From positions 158,122-222,121 of the forward strand of contig NZ_KB891962.1 of NCBI RefSeq assembly GCF_000373585.1: a DNA stretch of 64,000 nucleotides. The letters run 5' to 3'. The position numbers and the translations under genes are program-made. Below are positions 53,104 to 61,058 of this stretch, one piece after another (the stretch's first letter is position 1; every line of letters starts with the position of its first letter). This DNA is from Streptomyces sp. MspMP-M5 (GTDB lineage Bacteria; Actinomycetota; Actinomycetes; Streptomycetales; Streptomycetaceae). The notes beneath the pieces are model-generated. The model was not told the origin of the DNA, searched no databases, and saw only the letters and a list, made by a program, of their open reading frames with translations.

Positions 53104-54235
53104 TGGGCGGCAGGTCGGTGCCGGCGCCGCGGCGGCGCACCGCGACGAGGTCGGGCCGGGCCTCCTCGGCGGGGGCCGGCACGGCGGCCGTCGCCCCGGC
53201 CTCCACCGCGTCCACCGGGTCTGCCGCCGCCCGTCGGTGCGCCGGCAGCGTGGCGGTGTCCGTGCCCTCCACCTCGAACCCGGCGTCCGCGATCATCGCC
53301 AGGTCGTCCTTGCCGGCCTGGCCCTCGCTGGTCAGGTAGTCGCCCAGGAAGATGGAGTTGACCAGGTGCAGGGCGAGCGGCTGCAGGCTGCGCAGATGCA
53401 CCTCGCGGCCGCCCGCCAGCCGCACCTCCACGTCCGGGCAGACGAACCGCACCATCGCCAGGATCCGCAGGCAGCGCTGCGGGGTGAGGTGCCACTCCTT
53501 GGCCAGCGGCGTGCCCTCGAACGGGATCAGGAAGTTGACCGGCACCGAGTCCGGGTCCAGTTCGCGCAGTGCGAAGACCACGTCGACCAGGTCGGCGTCG
53601 GTCTCGCCCATCCCGGCGATCAGCCCGGAGCAGGCGGACATCCCCGCCGACTGGGCCTGCTGGACGGTCTCGACGCGGTCGGCGAAGTCGTGCGTGGTGC
53701 AGATGTCGCCGTAGGTGGCTTCCGAGGTGTTGAGGTTGTGGTTGTAGGCGTCGGCACCGGCGGCCCGCAGCCGCTCCGCCTGGCCCTCGCCGAGCAGCCC
53801 CAGGCAGGCGCAGATCTCGACGCCCTCGTTCTGCTCCTTGATGGCGGAGATGGTCTCCGAGACCCGCTCCACGTCCTTGTCCGTGGGCCCGCGGCCGCTG
53901 GCGACCAGGCACACCCGCTTGGCGCCGCCGGCCACGCCGGCTGCGGCCGCCTTGGAGGCGTCGTCAGGCTTGAGCCAGGTGTACTTGAGGATCTCCGCCT
54001 TCGAGCCCAGCCGCTGGGAGCAGTACGAGCAGTCCTCCGGGCACAGGCCGGACTTGAGGTTGACGAGGTAGTTGAGCTTGACCCGCCGTCCGAACCACTC
54101 GCGGCGCACCCGCCCCGCCGCGGCCACCACATCGAGCAGTTCGTCGTCGGACGTCGCCAGTACGGCGAGCGCCTCGTCACGGGTCGGCACCTCGCGCCGC
54201 AGTCCCTTGTCCACCAGTGTGTTCAGCAGGTCCAT
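53096..54235 (-). CDS. bioB: Biotin synthase
   Basis: A 379-residue radical SAM enzyme that inserts sulfur into dethiobiotin. The 4Fe-4S SAM motif is LCPEDCSYCSQ (Cys near 64, 68, 71). YNHNLNTS, GETDADLVDVVFALRELDPDSVPVNFLIP and the GREVHL stretch are further BioB landmarks. The last 45 residues are an Ala/Glu/Pro-rich tail that is longer than in E. coli. The ATG at 54235 starts MDLLNTLVDKGLR. It faces bioF, with a 227-bp regulatory region between them. Confidence 0.95.
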   Translation of the reverse strand: MDLLNTLVDKGLRREVPTRDEALAVLATSDDELLDVVAAAGRVRREWFGRRVKLNYLVNLKSGLCPEDCSYCSQRLGSKAEILKYTWLKPDDASKAAAAGVAGGAKRVCLVASGRGPTDKDVERVSETISAIKEQNEGVEICACLGLLGEGQAERLRAAGADAYNHNLNTSEATYGDICTTHDFADRVETVQQAQSAGMSACSGLIAGMGETDADLVDVVFALRELDPDSVPVNFLIPFEGTPLAKEWHLTPQRCLRILAMVRFVCPDVEVRLAGGREVHLRSLQPLALHLVNSIFLGDYLTSEGQAGKDDLAMIADAGFEVEGTDTATLPAHRRAAADPVDAVEAGATAAVPAPAEEARPDLVAVRRRGAGTDLPPNA

Positions 54236-54301
54236 GGCGATGATCCTGGCGTACGCCCCGGCCCCCGGCCAAGGAGGATTCCCACAATGCCGGTCGATCG
54301 G

Positions 54302-54321
54302 GGTGTGTGTATCACCACACC
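54302..54321. promoter_or_regulatory. GGTGTG-N8-CACACC dyad, candidate biotin operator
   Basis: An inverted repeat with 6-bp arms and an 8-base centre, in the divergent bioB/bioF region, about 67 bp from the bioB start and 142 bp from the bioF start. It lies in one of the few lower-GC spots there, and a TAACGT hexamer follows at 54343-54348. The regulator is unknown. It does not match the classical BirA site. Confidence 0.45.
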
Positions 54322-54462
54322 GTCTTCGTGCGGAACGAGCGCTAACGTCTATCGACAGCCCACAATCGGGGTGCCACCAGCCCGTTGCCGGAACCTGTTT
54401 CGTCATGCCCGTTCGCCGGGCCCGGAACGGGTCGTTCCCGGGCCGACCGACGAAGGACGCCG

Positions 54463-55728
54463 ATGCTCCAGGATCCCGCCGCTCCGCCGCTGTCGCGCCC
54501 CGCCTCCGCCGAGCCGCCCGCCGCGCCCCTCCGGCCCGCCTCCGGCACCGTCCCTCGCCCCGCCTCCGGCACTGCCCCTCGCCCGGCCTCCGGCGCGGCG
54601 TTCGACTGGATCGACACCGCCCGCGCCGAACGCCGCCGCGCCGGTCTGGTCCGCACCCTGCGGCCCCGGCCCGCCGACTCCCCGCTGCTGGACCTGGCCG
54701 GCAACGACTACCTCGGACTGGCCCGGCACCCCGAGGTGACCTGGGGCGCGGCCGAGGCCGCCGGCCGGTGGGGCGCGGGCGCGACCGGCTCCCGACTGGT
54801 CACCGGCAGCACCGAACTCCACGCCCAACTGGAGCGCGAACTCGCCGAGTTCTGCGGTTTCGAGGCGGCACTGGTGCTCTCCTCCGGGTACACCGCCAAC
54901 CTCGCCGCGGTCACCGCGCTCACCGCCCCCGGCACCCTGGTCGTCTCCGACGCCGGCAACCACGCCTCGCTCATCGACGGCTGCCGGCTCTCCCGGGCCC
55001 GCACCCAGGTGGTCCCGCACGCCGACCCGGAGGCCGTCCGCGACGCCCTGGCCGCCCACCACGGGCGGGCGCTGGCGGTCACCGACGCGGTCTTCTCGGT
55101 CGACGGCGACGCCGCGCCGCTGTCCGCGCTCGCCGACGCCTGCCGGACGCGCGACGCGGCCCTGCTGGTCGACGACGCGCACGGGCTGGGCGTGTTGGGC
55201 GACGGGGGCCGCGGGGCGCTGCGGGCCGCCGGGCTGGCCGGGGACGCCGACGTGGTGGCGACGGTGACGCTCTCCAAGTCGCTCGGCGCCCAGGGCGGTG
55301 CGGTGCTCGGCCCGGCCCGGGTCATCGAGCACCTGGTCAACACCGCCCGCTCGTTCATCTTCGACACCGGCCTGGCACCGGCCGCGGCCGGTGGCGCGCT
55401 CACCGCCCTGCGACTGCTGCGCCGCGAGCCGCATCGCCCCGCGCGGGTCCGGCAAGTGGCGCGGGAGCTGCACGCCCGGCTCACCGCGGCGGGCCTGACG
55501 GCGGTCCGGCCGGACGCCGCGGTGATCTCGGTGCGCGCCCCCTCCCCGGAGGCGGCGGTCCGCTGGGCCGCGGACTGCCGGGCGGCCGGGCTCGCGGTCG
55601 GCTGCTTCCGCCCGCCGTCCGTGCCCGACGGCATCTCCCGGCTGCGGCTCACCGCCCGCGCGGACCTGACGGACACCCAGATCGCCACCGCCGCCGACAC
55701 GATCCTGGCGACCGCCCCGGTGGCCTGA
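54463..55728 (+). CDS. bioF: 8-amino-7-oxononanoate synthase
   Basis: A 421-residue PLP enzyme that condenses pimeloyl-ACP (or -CoA) with alanine. It has the core of the alpha-oxoamine synthases: LDLAGNDYLGLARHPEV, GSRLVTGSTELHAQLE, SDAGNHASLIDGCRLSRA, LVDDAHGLGVLG, and the PLP lysine in TLSKSLGAQGG near 272. The N-terminus carries an added, low-complexity repeat (RPASGT-type, see 54532-54600). It is divergent from bioB. The ATG at 54463 follows GAAGGACGCCG. Confidence 0.93.
   Translation: MLQDPAAPPLSRPASAEPPAAPLRPASGTVPRPASGTAPRPASGAAFDWIDTARAERRRAGLVRTLRPRPADSPLLDLAGNDYLGLARHPEVTWGAAEAAGRWGAGATGSRLVTGSTELHAQLERELAEFCGFEAALVLSSGYTANLAAVTALTAPGTLVVSDAGNHASLIDGCRLSRARTQVVPHADPEAVRDALAAHHGRALAVTDAVFSVDGDAAPLSALADACRTRDAALLVDDAHGLGVLGDGGRGALRAAGLAGDADVVATVTLSKSLGAQGGAVLGPARVIEHLVNTARSFIFDTGLAPAAAGGALTALRLLRREPHRPARVRQVARELHARLTAAGLTAVRPDAAVISVRAPSPEAAVRWAADCRAAGLAVGCFRPPSVPDGISRLRLTARADLTDTQIATAADTILATAPVA
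54532..54600 (+). repeat. 24-bp tandem repeat inside bioF
   Basis: Almost three copies of a 24-bp unit encoding RPASGT[V/A]P lie in the 5' end of bioF (54532-54555, 54556-54579, 54580-54600). The result is an octapeptide repeat at residues 24-46, ahead of the enzyme core. It probably arose by replication slippage and may vary in copy number between strains. Confidence 0.75.
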
Positions 55729-56007
55729 CGACGCCGCCCGGCGACGGCGGCGCCGCGACACCACGGGCCCGGCGCGCCGCCCCGGACGGCCCATACACCC
55801 CAAACGCCGTCTGCCGCAGCAGAGTTCACCGCATCGGGCGAGCGAACGGCGATAGAAATCCGTATGTCTTGGGCGATGGCCCACCACACCGGCAGCATGG
55901 GTGGCAGTCTGGCGCACAGTACACAACCGAGGCCGTCGGCACCCGGCCGGCATCCCTGGCTTCCCGGCGCCGCAGGCGCGCCTCGGTGGGAAAGGGACGG
56001 CGTCGTC
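55729..56007. other. 279-bp region before the RsbW-like gene
   Basis: No gene. An ATG at 55864 opens an in-frame extension of the next gene, but its codons have low third-position GC (about 75%), so it looks non-coding. A TAGAAA hexamer at 55853-55858 could be the -10 of a promoter giving a leader of about 145 bases. Confidence 0.45.
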
Positions 56008-56457
56008 ATGGCAGACCACCAGGAATCCACCCGCACTCTGCCGAGCCTCCCCGCCTCGGTCGCCGCCGCCCGCGGACACGTCCGGGACGTCCTCGTCCAA
56101 TGGGGCCTGCCGCCCGGCTCGGCGGCCGTCGACGACTTCCTGCTGATCGTCTCCGAACTCGCCACCAACGCCGTCCAGCACACCCGGGGCCGCTCCCCGG
56201 CCTTCACCGTCGCCCTCCGCCTCGACCGCGACGAACAGCTGTGCCTGGGCGTCACCGACGCGCATCCCCGCCCGCCGCTCCGGCTGCCCGCGGCCGTGCA
56301 GCAGGACAACGGCCGGGGCCTGGTCATCATCCGCTCCCTGGCGGCCTCCCGTGGCGGCCGGCTCTGGGTCGAGCCCGTCGCGGCCGGCGGCAAGACGGTC
56401 TGGGTGACGGTGCCGTGGCCGGCCGCGGCACCCAGCCGGGCCGACGGCGGCGTCTGA
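56008..56457 (+). CDS. RsbW-like ATP-binding anti-sigma/serine kinase protein
   Basis: A 149-residue GHKL ATPase of the RsbW/SpoIIAB type common in Streptomyces. The N box is LIVSELATNAVQHTRG (residues about 45-60). The G1 box is altered (TDAHPRPP instead of DxGxGL) and the G2 box is NGRGLVII. Such proteins bind sigma or anti-anti-sigma partners. No partner is adjacent. The ATG at 56008 follows GGGAAAGGGACGG; an upstream ATG at 55864 would give a 197-residue form with weaker codon bias. Confidence 0.82.
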   Translation: MADHQESTRTLPSLPASVAAARGHVRDVLVQWGLPPGSAAVDDFLLIVSELATNAVQHTRGRSPAFTVALRLDRDEQLCLGVTDAHPRPPLRLPAAVQQDNGRGLVIIRSLAASRGGRLWVEPVAAGGKTVWVTVPWPAAAPSRADGGV

Positions 56458-56554
56458 CCGAGCCGCCGCTTCCCGACCGCGCTCGCGCAGCCGGCTCGGC
56501 GGCGCCAACTGCCGGGTGACGGCAGGCCCGTCGGGCCGTGTGCGCCCGTCCGGG

Positions 56555-57049
56555 TCAGAGCACCCGCCCGTACCACACGGAGCGGCTCCAGATCCGCTCC
56601 AGGCGGACCACCGCCCCGGCCTTGGGGGCGTGCCAGATCCGGTCGGCGCCGGCGTAGATGCCGACATGGTAAATGCCCTTGCCGGAGTGGAAGAAGACCA
56701 GGTCGCCGTCCTTGCGGGAGGAGCGCGCGACGTGCTCGGTGTGGCGGTACTGCTGGGCTGCGGTGCGCGGCAGGGCCCGTCCGGCGCGCCGGTAGGAGTA
56801 GCGGGTCAGTCCGGAGCAGTCGAAGCTGTCCGGGCCCTGGGCCCCCCACTTGTAGGGGGCGCCCTCCTTGGACGCGGCGACCCGCAGGGCCTTGACGGGC
56901 ACGGAGGCTAAGGAGACCTCCGCGGCGGTTCCTGGGGTCTCCGCGGCCACACCGGGGACCGCCGCGGGTCCGCTCAGGGTGACCAGCGTGAGGGCGGAGA
57001 CGGTGCCGGCACGCGCCAGCAGATGCGGCATCTGCACGCGCATGGTCAT
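56555..57049 (-). CDS. Secreted NlpC/P60 peptidoglycan hydrolase
   Basis: A 164-residue C40 endopeptidase. It has a signal peptide (hydrophobic stretch near residues 13-35) and a compact catalytic domain from about 60. The catalytic Cys is in DSFDCSGLTRYSY, the His in GIYHVGIYAG and the third polar residue in RIWHAPKAG. It cleaves D-Glu-meso-DAP-type cross-links in the wall. The ATG at 57049 follows GAAGGG at 9 bp; a TTG upstream is less likely. The 414-bp region upstream is described separately. Confidence 0.9.
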   Translation of the reverse strand: MTMRVQMPHLLARAGTVSALTLVTLSGPAAVPGVAAETPGTAAEVSLASVPVKALRVAASKEGAPYKWGAQGPDSFDCSGLTRYSYRRAGRALPRTAAQQYRHTEHVARSSRKDGDLVFFHSGKGIYHVGIYAGADRIWHAPKAGAVVRLERIWSRSVWYGRVL

Positions 57050-57463
57050 GCGCAACAACCCTTCGTCAGCCGGTGATCCGGACGACGGTGGATCAGCTGT
57101 CCGTCCGGACCGCCCCGTCGCTGTGGCGGGGGCTTGTCGTCGAAGGGATCGTCACGCACCGCCCGCCCGATTTCCAGGCTGAAATTGCCGTGTGTGACAT
57201 TGGTCACGCTTGCACCGTTTGGGTGGATTTGCGGCGTATGGGGCGGGACCGACGGCGAAGACGGGGCCGGGACCAGCGCCGAAACCCGAGGGGTCCGGGA
57301 AATGTCCGTGACCCGCGCAATTCCTCGCCCTCCCGGTACCGCCGCGCACGCTACGCCGTCTGTGCACGCCGGAGCCGTACGTGTCCCGGCCGCGCGGGGC
57401 GCCGCGTCGGCAACACGCCCCGCGCCGGGGCCCGTACGGCTCCGCGGACCCCCCGGCGGCGGG
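57050..57463. other. 414-bp region before the NlpC/P60 gene
   Basis: No gene is seen. The half nearest the NlpC/P60 gene holds its leader and a GTGAC-ATTG-GTCAC dyad (57194-57207), which could be an operator. Several open frames cross the region but have no coding bias. I looked for a c-di-AMP (ydaO) riboswitch, frequent before cell-wall hydrolases in Streptomyces, and did not find its conserved segments. Confidence 0.45.
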
Positions 57464-57781
57464 TCAGACGCCGGGCCGGGCGCCGTCCTGCGGCGGTACC
57501 GTCACCCGCCGCGCCCGGCGCTCACCGTCCAGCACCCGCAGGGCCCGGCCCAGGGTCGCGGTGTGCAGCTCGCGCTCCCCGCGCTGGTGCATCAGGGTCA
57601 GCGCCTCCCGCAGTTCCGCGGACTTGCTCACCAGCGCCTGGGCTGCGCGCAGGCCGCTGTACGTGCTGGTGCCGCGGGCCGGGTTGATCCGGCCCAACAG
57701 GTCGACGATCTCCAGATAGCTGTCGATCAACTGCCCCTCGGCGCGGGTCAGGGCGGGCAGCGGCGGGAGTTCCGGCAGCAT
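57464..57781 (-). CDS. Small protein downstream of the ClpP paralogue
   Basis: A 105-residue protein without a family I can name. It is predicted mostly helical (LTRAEGQLIDSYLEIVDLLGRIN, GLRAAQALVSKSAELREALTLMHQRG), with a basic C-terminus. It starts only 6 bp after the ClpP stop on the same strand, so it is likely in the same operon. It could be an adaptor or regulator of the ClpP paralogue, but nothing shows this directly. Confidence 0.65.
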   Translation of the reverse strand: MLPELPPLPALTRAEGQLIDSYLEIVDLLGRINPARGTSTYSGLRAAQALVSKSAELREALTLMHQRGERELHTATLGRALRVLDGERRARRVTVPPQDGARPGV

Positions 57782-57787
57782 CGCGCA

Positions 57788-58423
57788 TCACTGCCCGACG
57801 GGCTGGAGGGCGGAGCGCTTGCGGCCGAGGGTCGGGCCGTCGATCAGGCCGTACTCCTGGGCGGCGGCCACGCCGAAGAAGGTGTCCCGCTCGATGTCCG
57901 CGGCGATCCGCTCCCGGGGCTGGCCGGTGTGCTCGGCGAGCATCTCCGCCAGCTTGGCGCGGGTGCGCAGCAGTTCCTCGGCCTGGATCTGCAGGTCGGA
58001 GGTCTGGCCCTGGGCGGGTTCGCCGAACGCCGGCTGATGGAGCATCACCCGTGCGTGCGGGAGCGCCAGGCGCTTGCCGGGGGTGCCGGCGGCCAGCAGG
58101 ACCGCCGCCGCCGAGGACGCCCGGCCCAGGCAGACGGTCTCCACGTCGCAGGAGACGAAGCGCATCGTGTCGTAGATCGCGCACATCGCGGTGAACGAGC
58201 CGCCGGGGGAGTTGATGTAGAGCGAGATGTCCTGGCCCGGCGCGGCGTGTTCGAGGTGGACGAACTGCGCCATCACGTCGTTGGCGGAGGCGTCGTCGAT
58301 GGCCGTGCCCAGGAAGACGATCCGTTCGCTGAGCAGCTTGGAGTACGGGTCCAGCGTCCGGCTCCCGTAGCTGGTGTGCTCGGTGAACTCCGGCAGGACG
58401 TAGCGAGCCGACGGCGGCAGCAT
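57788..58423 (-). CDS. clpP: ClpP paralogue, ATP-dependent protease subunit
   Basis: A 211-residue ClpP serine protease. The catalytic triad is in place: Ser in GRASSAAAVLLAAG near 104 (the usual AAS reads ASS), His in LPHARVMLHQP near 129, and Asp in ADIERDTFF near 178. It has the SPGG oxyanion-hole block (NSPGGSFTAMCAIYDTM). No Clp ATPase is adjacent. Streptomyces carries several clpP genes. This copy is divergent from an orphan Phd-type antitoxin gene with an operator in between. Confidence 0.9.
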   Translation of the reverse strand: MLPPSARYVLPEFTEHTSYGSRTLDPYSKLLSERIVFLGTAIDDASANDVMAQFVHLEHAAPGQDISLYINSPGGSFTAMCAIYDTMRFVSCDVETVCLGRASSAAAVLLAAGTPGKRLALPHARVMLHQPAFGEPAQGQTSDLQIQAEELLRTRAKLAEMLAEHTGQPRERIAADIERDTFFGVAAAQEYGLIDGPTLGRKRSALQPVGQ

Positions 58424-58447
58424 GGCTGCTCCCTTCCTCTGTGAAAA

Positions 58448-58475
58448 ATGTACAGGACGTACATCCCGTTAGAAT
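58448..58475. promoter_or_regulatory. ATGTAC-N5-GTACAT operator and TAGAAT promoter
   Basis: An inverted repeat at 58448-58464 in the 58-bp region between the divergent clpP and phd genes contains TGTACA, the hexamer bound by YefM antitoxins. A TAGAAT hexamer (58470-58475) ends 7 bp before the phd ATG, a leaderless-type spacing, although GGAAG also precedes the start. Autorepression by the Phd protein, and of clpP too, is plausible. Confidence 0.6.
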
Positions 58476-58481
58476 GGAAGC

Positions 58482-58796
58482 ATGGCCTACGAAATTCCGG
58501 TGACGCAAGCCCGCGCCGAGCTCGCGGATCTGATCAACCGCGTCGTCTACGGCGGCGAGCGGGTGGTCGTCACCCGCCACGGCAAGCCCCTGGTGGCGCT
58601 GGTGTCCGCCGCTGACCTGGAACGACTTGAGGAATTGGGGCGGCAGGAGGTGGCCGGGGAGCAGCCCGAGGTGATCAGCACGGTCTCGTCCGTGCGGTCG
58701 CTGTCGTCCGCTCCCGGTGAACAGCAGCGCTTCGGTATCGCGGCACAACACCGCGACCCGGCCGCCGGGGATCGGCGACCGGGTCGGGAGAAGTGA
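58482..58796 (+). CDS. Orphan Phd/YefM-family antitoxin
   Basis: A 104-residue protein whose first 55 residues (MAYEIPVTQARAELADLINR, then VVVTRHGKPLVALVSAADLERLEEL) are a Phd/YefM DNA-binding antitoxin domain. The rest, rich in Ser, Arg and Gly, is probably disordered, as in toxin-binding tails. The usual downstream toxin (Doc, YoeB or RelE) is missing: the next gene is a convergent aminopeptidase. It is divergent from clpP, and antitoxins are typical Clp substrates, so a regulatory link is conceivable. Confidence 0.78.
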   Translation: MAYEIPVTQARAELADLINRVVYGGERVVVTRHGKPLVALVSAADLERLEELGRQEVAGEQPEVISTVSSVRSLSSAPGEQQRFGIAAQHRDPAAGDRRPGREK

Positions 58797-58850
58797 CCGC
58801 GGGGCGGCCGACGACCGCGCGGGGCGGCGGGTGTCGGCGCGCTCGCGGCG

Positions 58851-59801
58851 TCAGGAGCTGAGCTGCCAGACGGCGTTGGCGATCGCGTCGGTGTGGTTGT
58901 GCAGCGCGGTGTCGTCGATGTTCTTGGACGTGTCGCAGGAGCGGTGGTAGCAGGCGTCGAACGCCTTGCCCGCGGTGCCGCCCCAGTTCTTCGCCTGGGC
59001 GGCGGTCTTGATGTAGTCGGCGCCGGAGAAGAGCCCGCCGACCGGGATGCCGGCGTTCTGGAAGGAGGCGTGGTCGGAGCGGCCCTCGCCCTCGGTGTCC
59101 CATTCGGTGGCGATCTTCTTGGTGGCGAACCAGTCCGTGAAGACCTTCGCCAGCTTGTCGTCGTAGTGGTAGACGAAGTAGCCGGGGTTCGGCGAGCCGA
59201 TCATGTCGAAGTTCAGGTACGCGGAGATCTTCGACTTGTCGGCGCCGAGGCTGTCGACGTAGTGCTGGGAGCCGACCATGCCGTCCTCCTCGTCGCCCCA
59301 CCAGCCGAACCGCAGGTGCTTGGCGGGCTTGAGGTGCTCCCGGGAGACGGCCAGGGCGACCTCCAGGATGCCGGCCGAGCCGGAGCCGTCGTCGTTGATG
59401 CCCGGGCCGGCGTCGACGGAGTCCAGGTGCGAGCCGACCATCACCGTCGAGTCCTCGGCGCCGCCGGGCCAGTCGGCGATCAGGTTGTAGCCCTTGGTAC
59501 CGCCGCTGGTGAACTCCTGCACCGCGGTCTTGAAGCCGGCCGCGTCCAGCTTGCCCTTGATGTAGTCGACCGACGCCCGGTAACCGGCCTGCCCGTGGGC
59601 GCGGTTGCCGCCGTTGGCGTCGGCTATGGACTGGAGCTGGTCGAGGTGTGCCTTGATGCCGGCCACCGGGATGTCGGGCGCGCCCTGGGTTGCGGGGGCG
59701 GTGGTGGCCTGGGCGATCGCCGCGGTGCCCAGCAGGGCGGCGACGGCGGTGCAGGTGCCGGCGGCGAGCGCCGCCCGGCGGATACGGGAAGAGCGAGTCA
59801 C
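58851..59801 (-). CDS. Secreted M28 zinc aminopeptidase
   Basis: A 316-residue M28 peptidase, like the Streptomyces griseus aminopeptidase. It has a Sec signal peptide (RIRRAALAAGTCTAVAALLGTAAIAQA, residues about 5-31) and a PA-type N-terminal part. Zinc ligands are visible: His in SHLDSVDAGPG, Asp in NDDGSGSAG, Glu-Glu in WGDEEDGMVG, Asp in FDMIG and His in HNHTDAIAN. It takes hydrophobic N-terminal residues off peptides outside the cell. The GTG at 59801 follows GGAGCCCTCC. Confidence 0.92.
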   Translation of the reverse strand: MTRSSRIRRAALAAGTCTAVAALLGTAAIAQATTAPATQGAPDIPVAGIKAHLDQLQSIADANGGNRAHGQAGYRASVDYIKGKLDAAGFKTAVQEFTSGGTKGYNLIADWPGGAEDSTVMVGSHLDSVDAGPGINDDGSGSAGILEVALAVSREHLKPAKHLRFGWWGDEEDGMVGSQHYVDSLGADKSKISAYLNFDMIGSPNPGYFVYHYDDKLAKVFTDWFATKKIATEWDTEGEGRSDHASFQNAGIPVGGLFSGADYIKTAAQAKNWGGTAGKAFDACYHRSCDTSKNIDDTALHNHTDAIANAVWQLSS

Positions 59802-60336
59802 GGAGGGCTCCGATGCTGTTGTGGGGGGATGTGCAGCGCAGCGGAATTGTTGACGCGGGCATGAGGATCGCGACCGCGTTTGAACTCCGTCAAGAGCGGA
59901 TACCGGACACCTGCGTCCAGGCATCGGAACGGGTGCCGGTTTTGGGGAAGATGATCCCGGTTGACTACGCGCCATCGTGCCGGTCTTCCGTATTCCGGAA
60001 GGGTGTTGGGATGTGGAATTCGCCACCCGGAATCCGCGCAACCCTCGGCCGCGAAGAGGGGAAGACTGCTGCCGTGGCCCTGGCCGTCATGGGTAACGCC
60101 TGGTGATTTCCGGGATGTTACGTCAGGCGCGGCAGGGGTCGTGGAATGTGCCGCTCGCTGTAACAGCGTCGAAATCTCGCCCAACTAGACTTCCACGATG
60201 AGGAAGTTGATGGTCAACTACTGAAAGTCGGTTTGCTTCGCCTTTAATCGCTGTGTGGTACATCTAACGAGACGGGTGTGTCCACGCCTGTGGCCTGGGT
60301 AAATGCGCTCGGGTGAAAACCTGTGAGGTGGAACGT
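59802..60336. other. 535-bp divergent region between aminopeptidase and urease genes
   Basis: No gene is seen. It holds the aminopeptidase promoter on one side (TTGACG on the minus strand near 59890) and the ureA promoter on the other. Lower GC marks 60140-60300. It contains a GlnR-type box (60160-60175) and small dyads ACTTCC/GGAAGT (60189-60207) and GTTGA-TGG-TCAAC (60206-60218). Confidence 0.5.
60160..60175 (+). promoter_or_regulatory. Candidate GlnR box upstream of ureA
   Basis: GTAAC-N6-GAAAT fits the half-site pattern gTnAc-N6-GaAAc reported for actinobacterial GlnR, the nitrogen regulator. It lies 161 bp before the ureA start; a GTTAC half-site occurs again near 60117. Urease is a known GlnR target in Streptomyces, so nitrogen control is likely. 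The match is partial. Confidence 0.5.
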
Positions 60337-60639
<303 letters not shown>

Positions 60640-60656
60640 CCGCGGGAGAGCCGAAC

Positions 60657-61058
60657 ATGATCCCGGGACAGATCCTCTACGCCGACGAGCCGGTGCGCCT
60701 CAACGACGGCCTCCCCCTCACGCGCATGACCGTCCTCAACTCCGCCGACCGTCCCGTCCAGGTCGGCTCCCACTACCACTTCGCCGAGGCCAACCCCGGC
60801 CTCGACTTCGACCGCGCGGCGGCGTACGGCAAGCGGCTCAACGTCGCGGCCGGCTCCGCCGTGCGCTTCGAACCCGGCATCCCCACCGAGGTCGAGCTGG
60901 TCCCCATCGGGGGCAAGCGGATCGTCGCCGGCCTGCGCGGGCGGACCGGCGGACCCCTCGACGTGAGCGAGGCACGGGAGGCCACCGGGCCCCAGCCGTG
61001 GAACGACCTGCACCGTCGCCCGGCGGGCGAAGAAGGAAACGGAGCCCAAGGTGCCTGA
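60657..61058 (+). CDS. ureB: Urease beta subunit
   Basis: A 133-residue UreB with core MIPGQILYADEPVRLN, GSHYHFAEANPGLDFDRAAAYGKRLNVAAGSAVRFEPG and ELVPIGGKRIVAGLRG, all family marks. The C-terminus is extended by about 25 residues compared with the shortest UreB proteins. Its last 8 bases overlap the ureC GTG, so translation is coupled. It packs against UreA and UreC in the holoenzyme. Confidence 0.96.
   Translation: MIPGQILYADEPVRLNDGLPLTRMTVLNSADRPVQVGSHYHFAEANPGLDFDRAAAYGKRLNVAAGSAVRFEPGIPTEVELVPIGGKRIVAGLRGRTGGPLDVSEAREATGPQPWNDLHRRPAGEEGNGAQGA

Noticed and set aside
55864..56007. A 48-codon N-terminal extension of the RsbW-like protein from the ATG at 55864.
   Set aside because: Third-position GC falls to about 75%, unlike the coding part, and no ribosome binding site precedes it; the start at 56008 has one.
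57050..57463. A c-di-AMP (ydaO) riboswitch before the NlpC/P60 gene.
   Set aside because: The conserved segments of the motif were not found on either strand of the leader.
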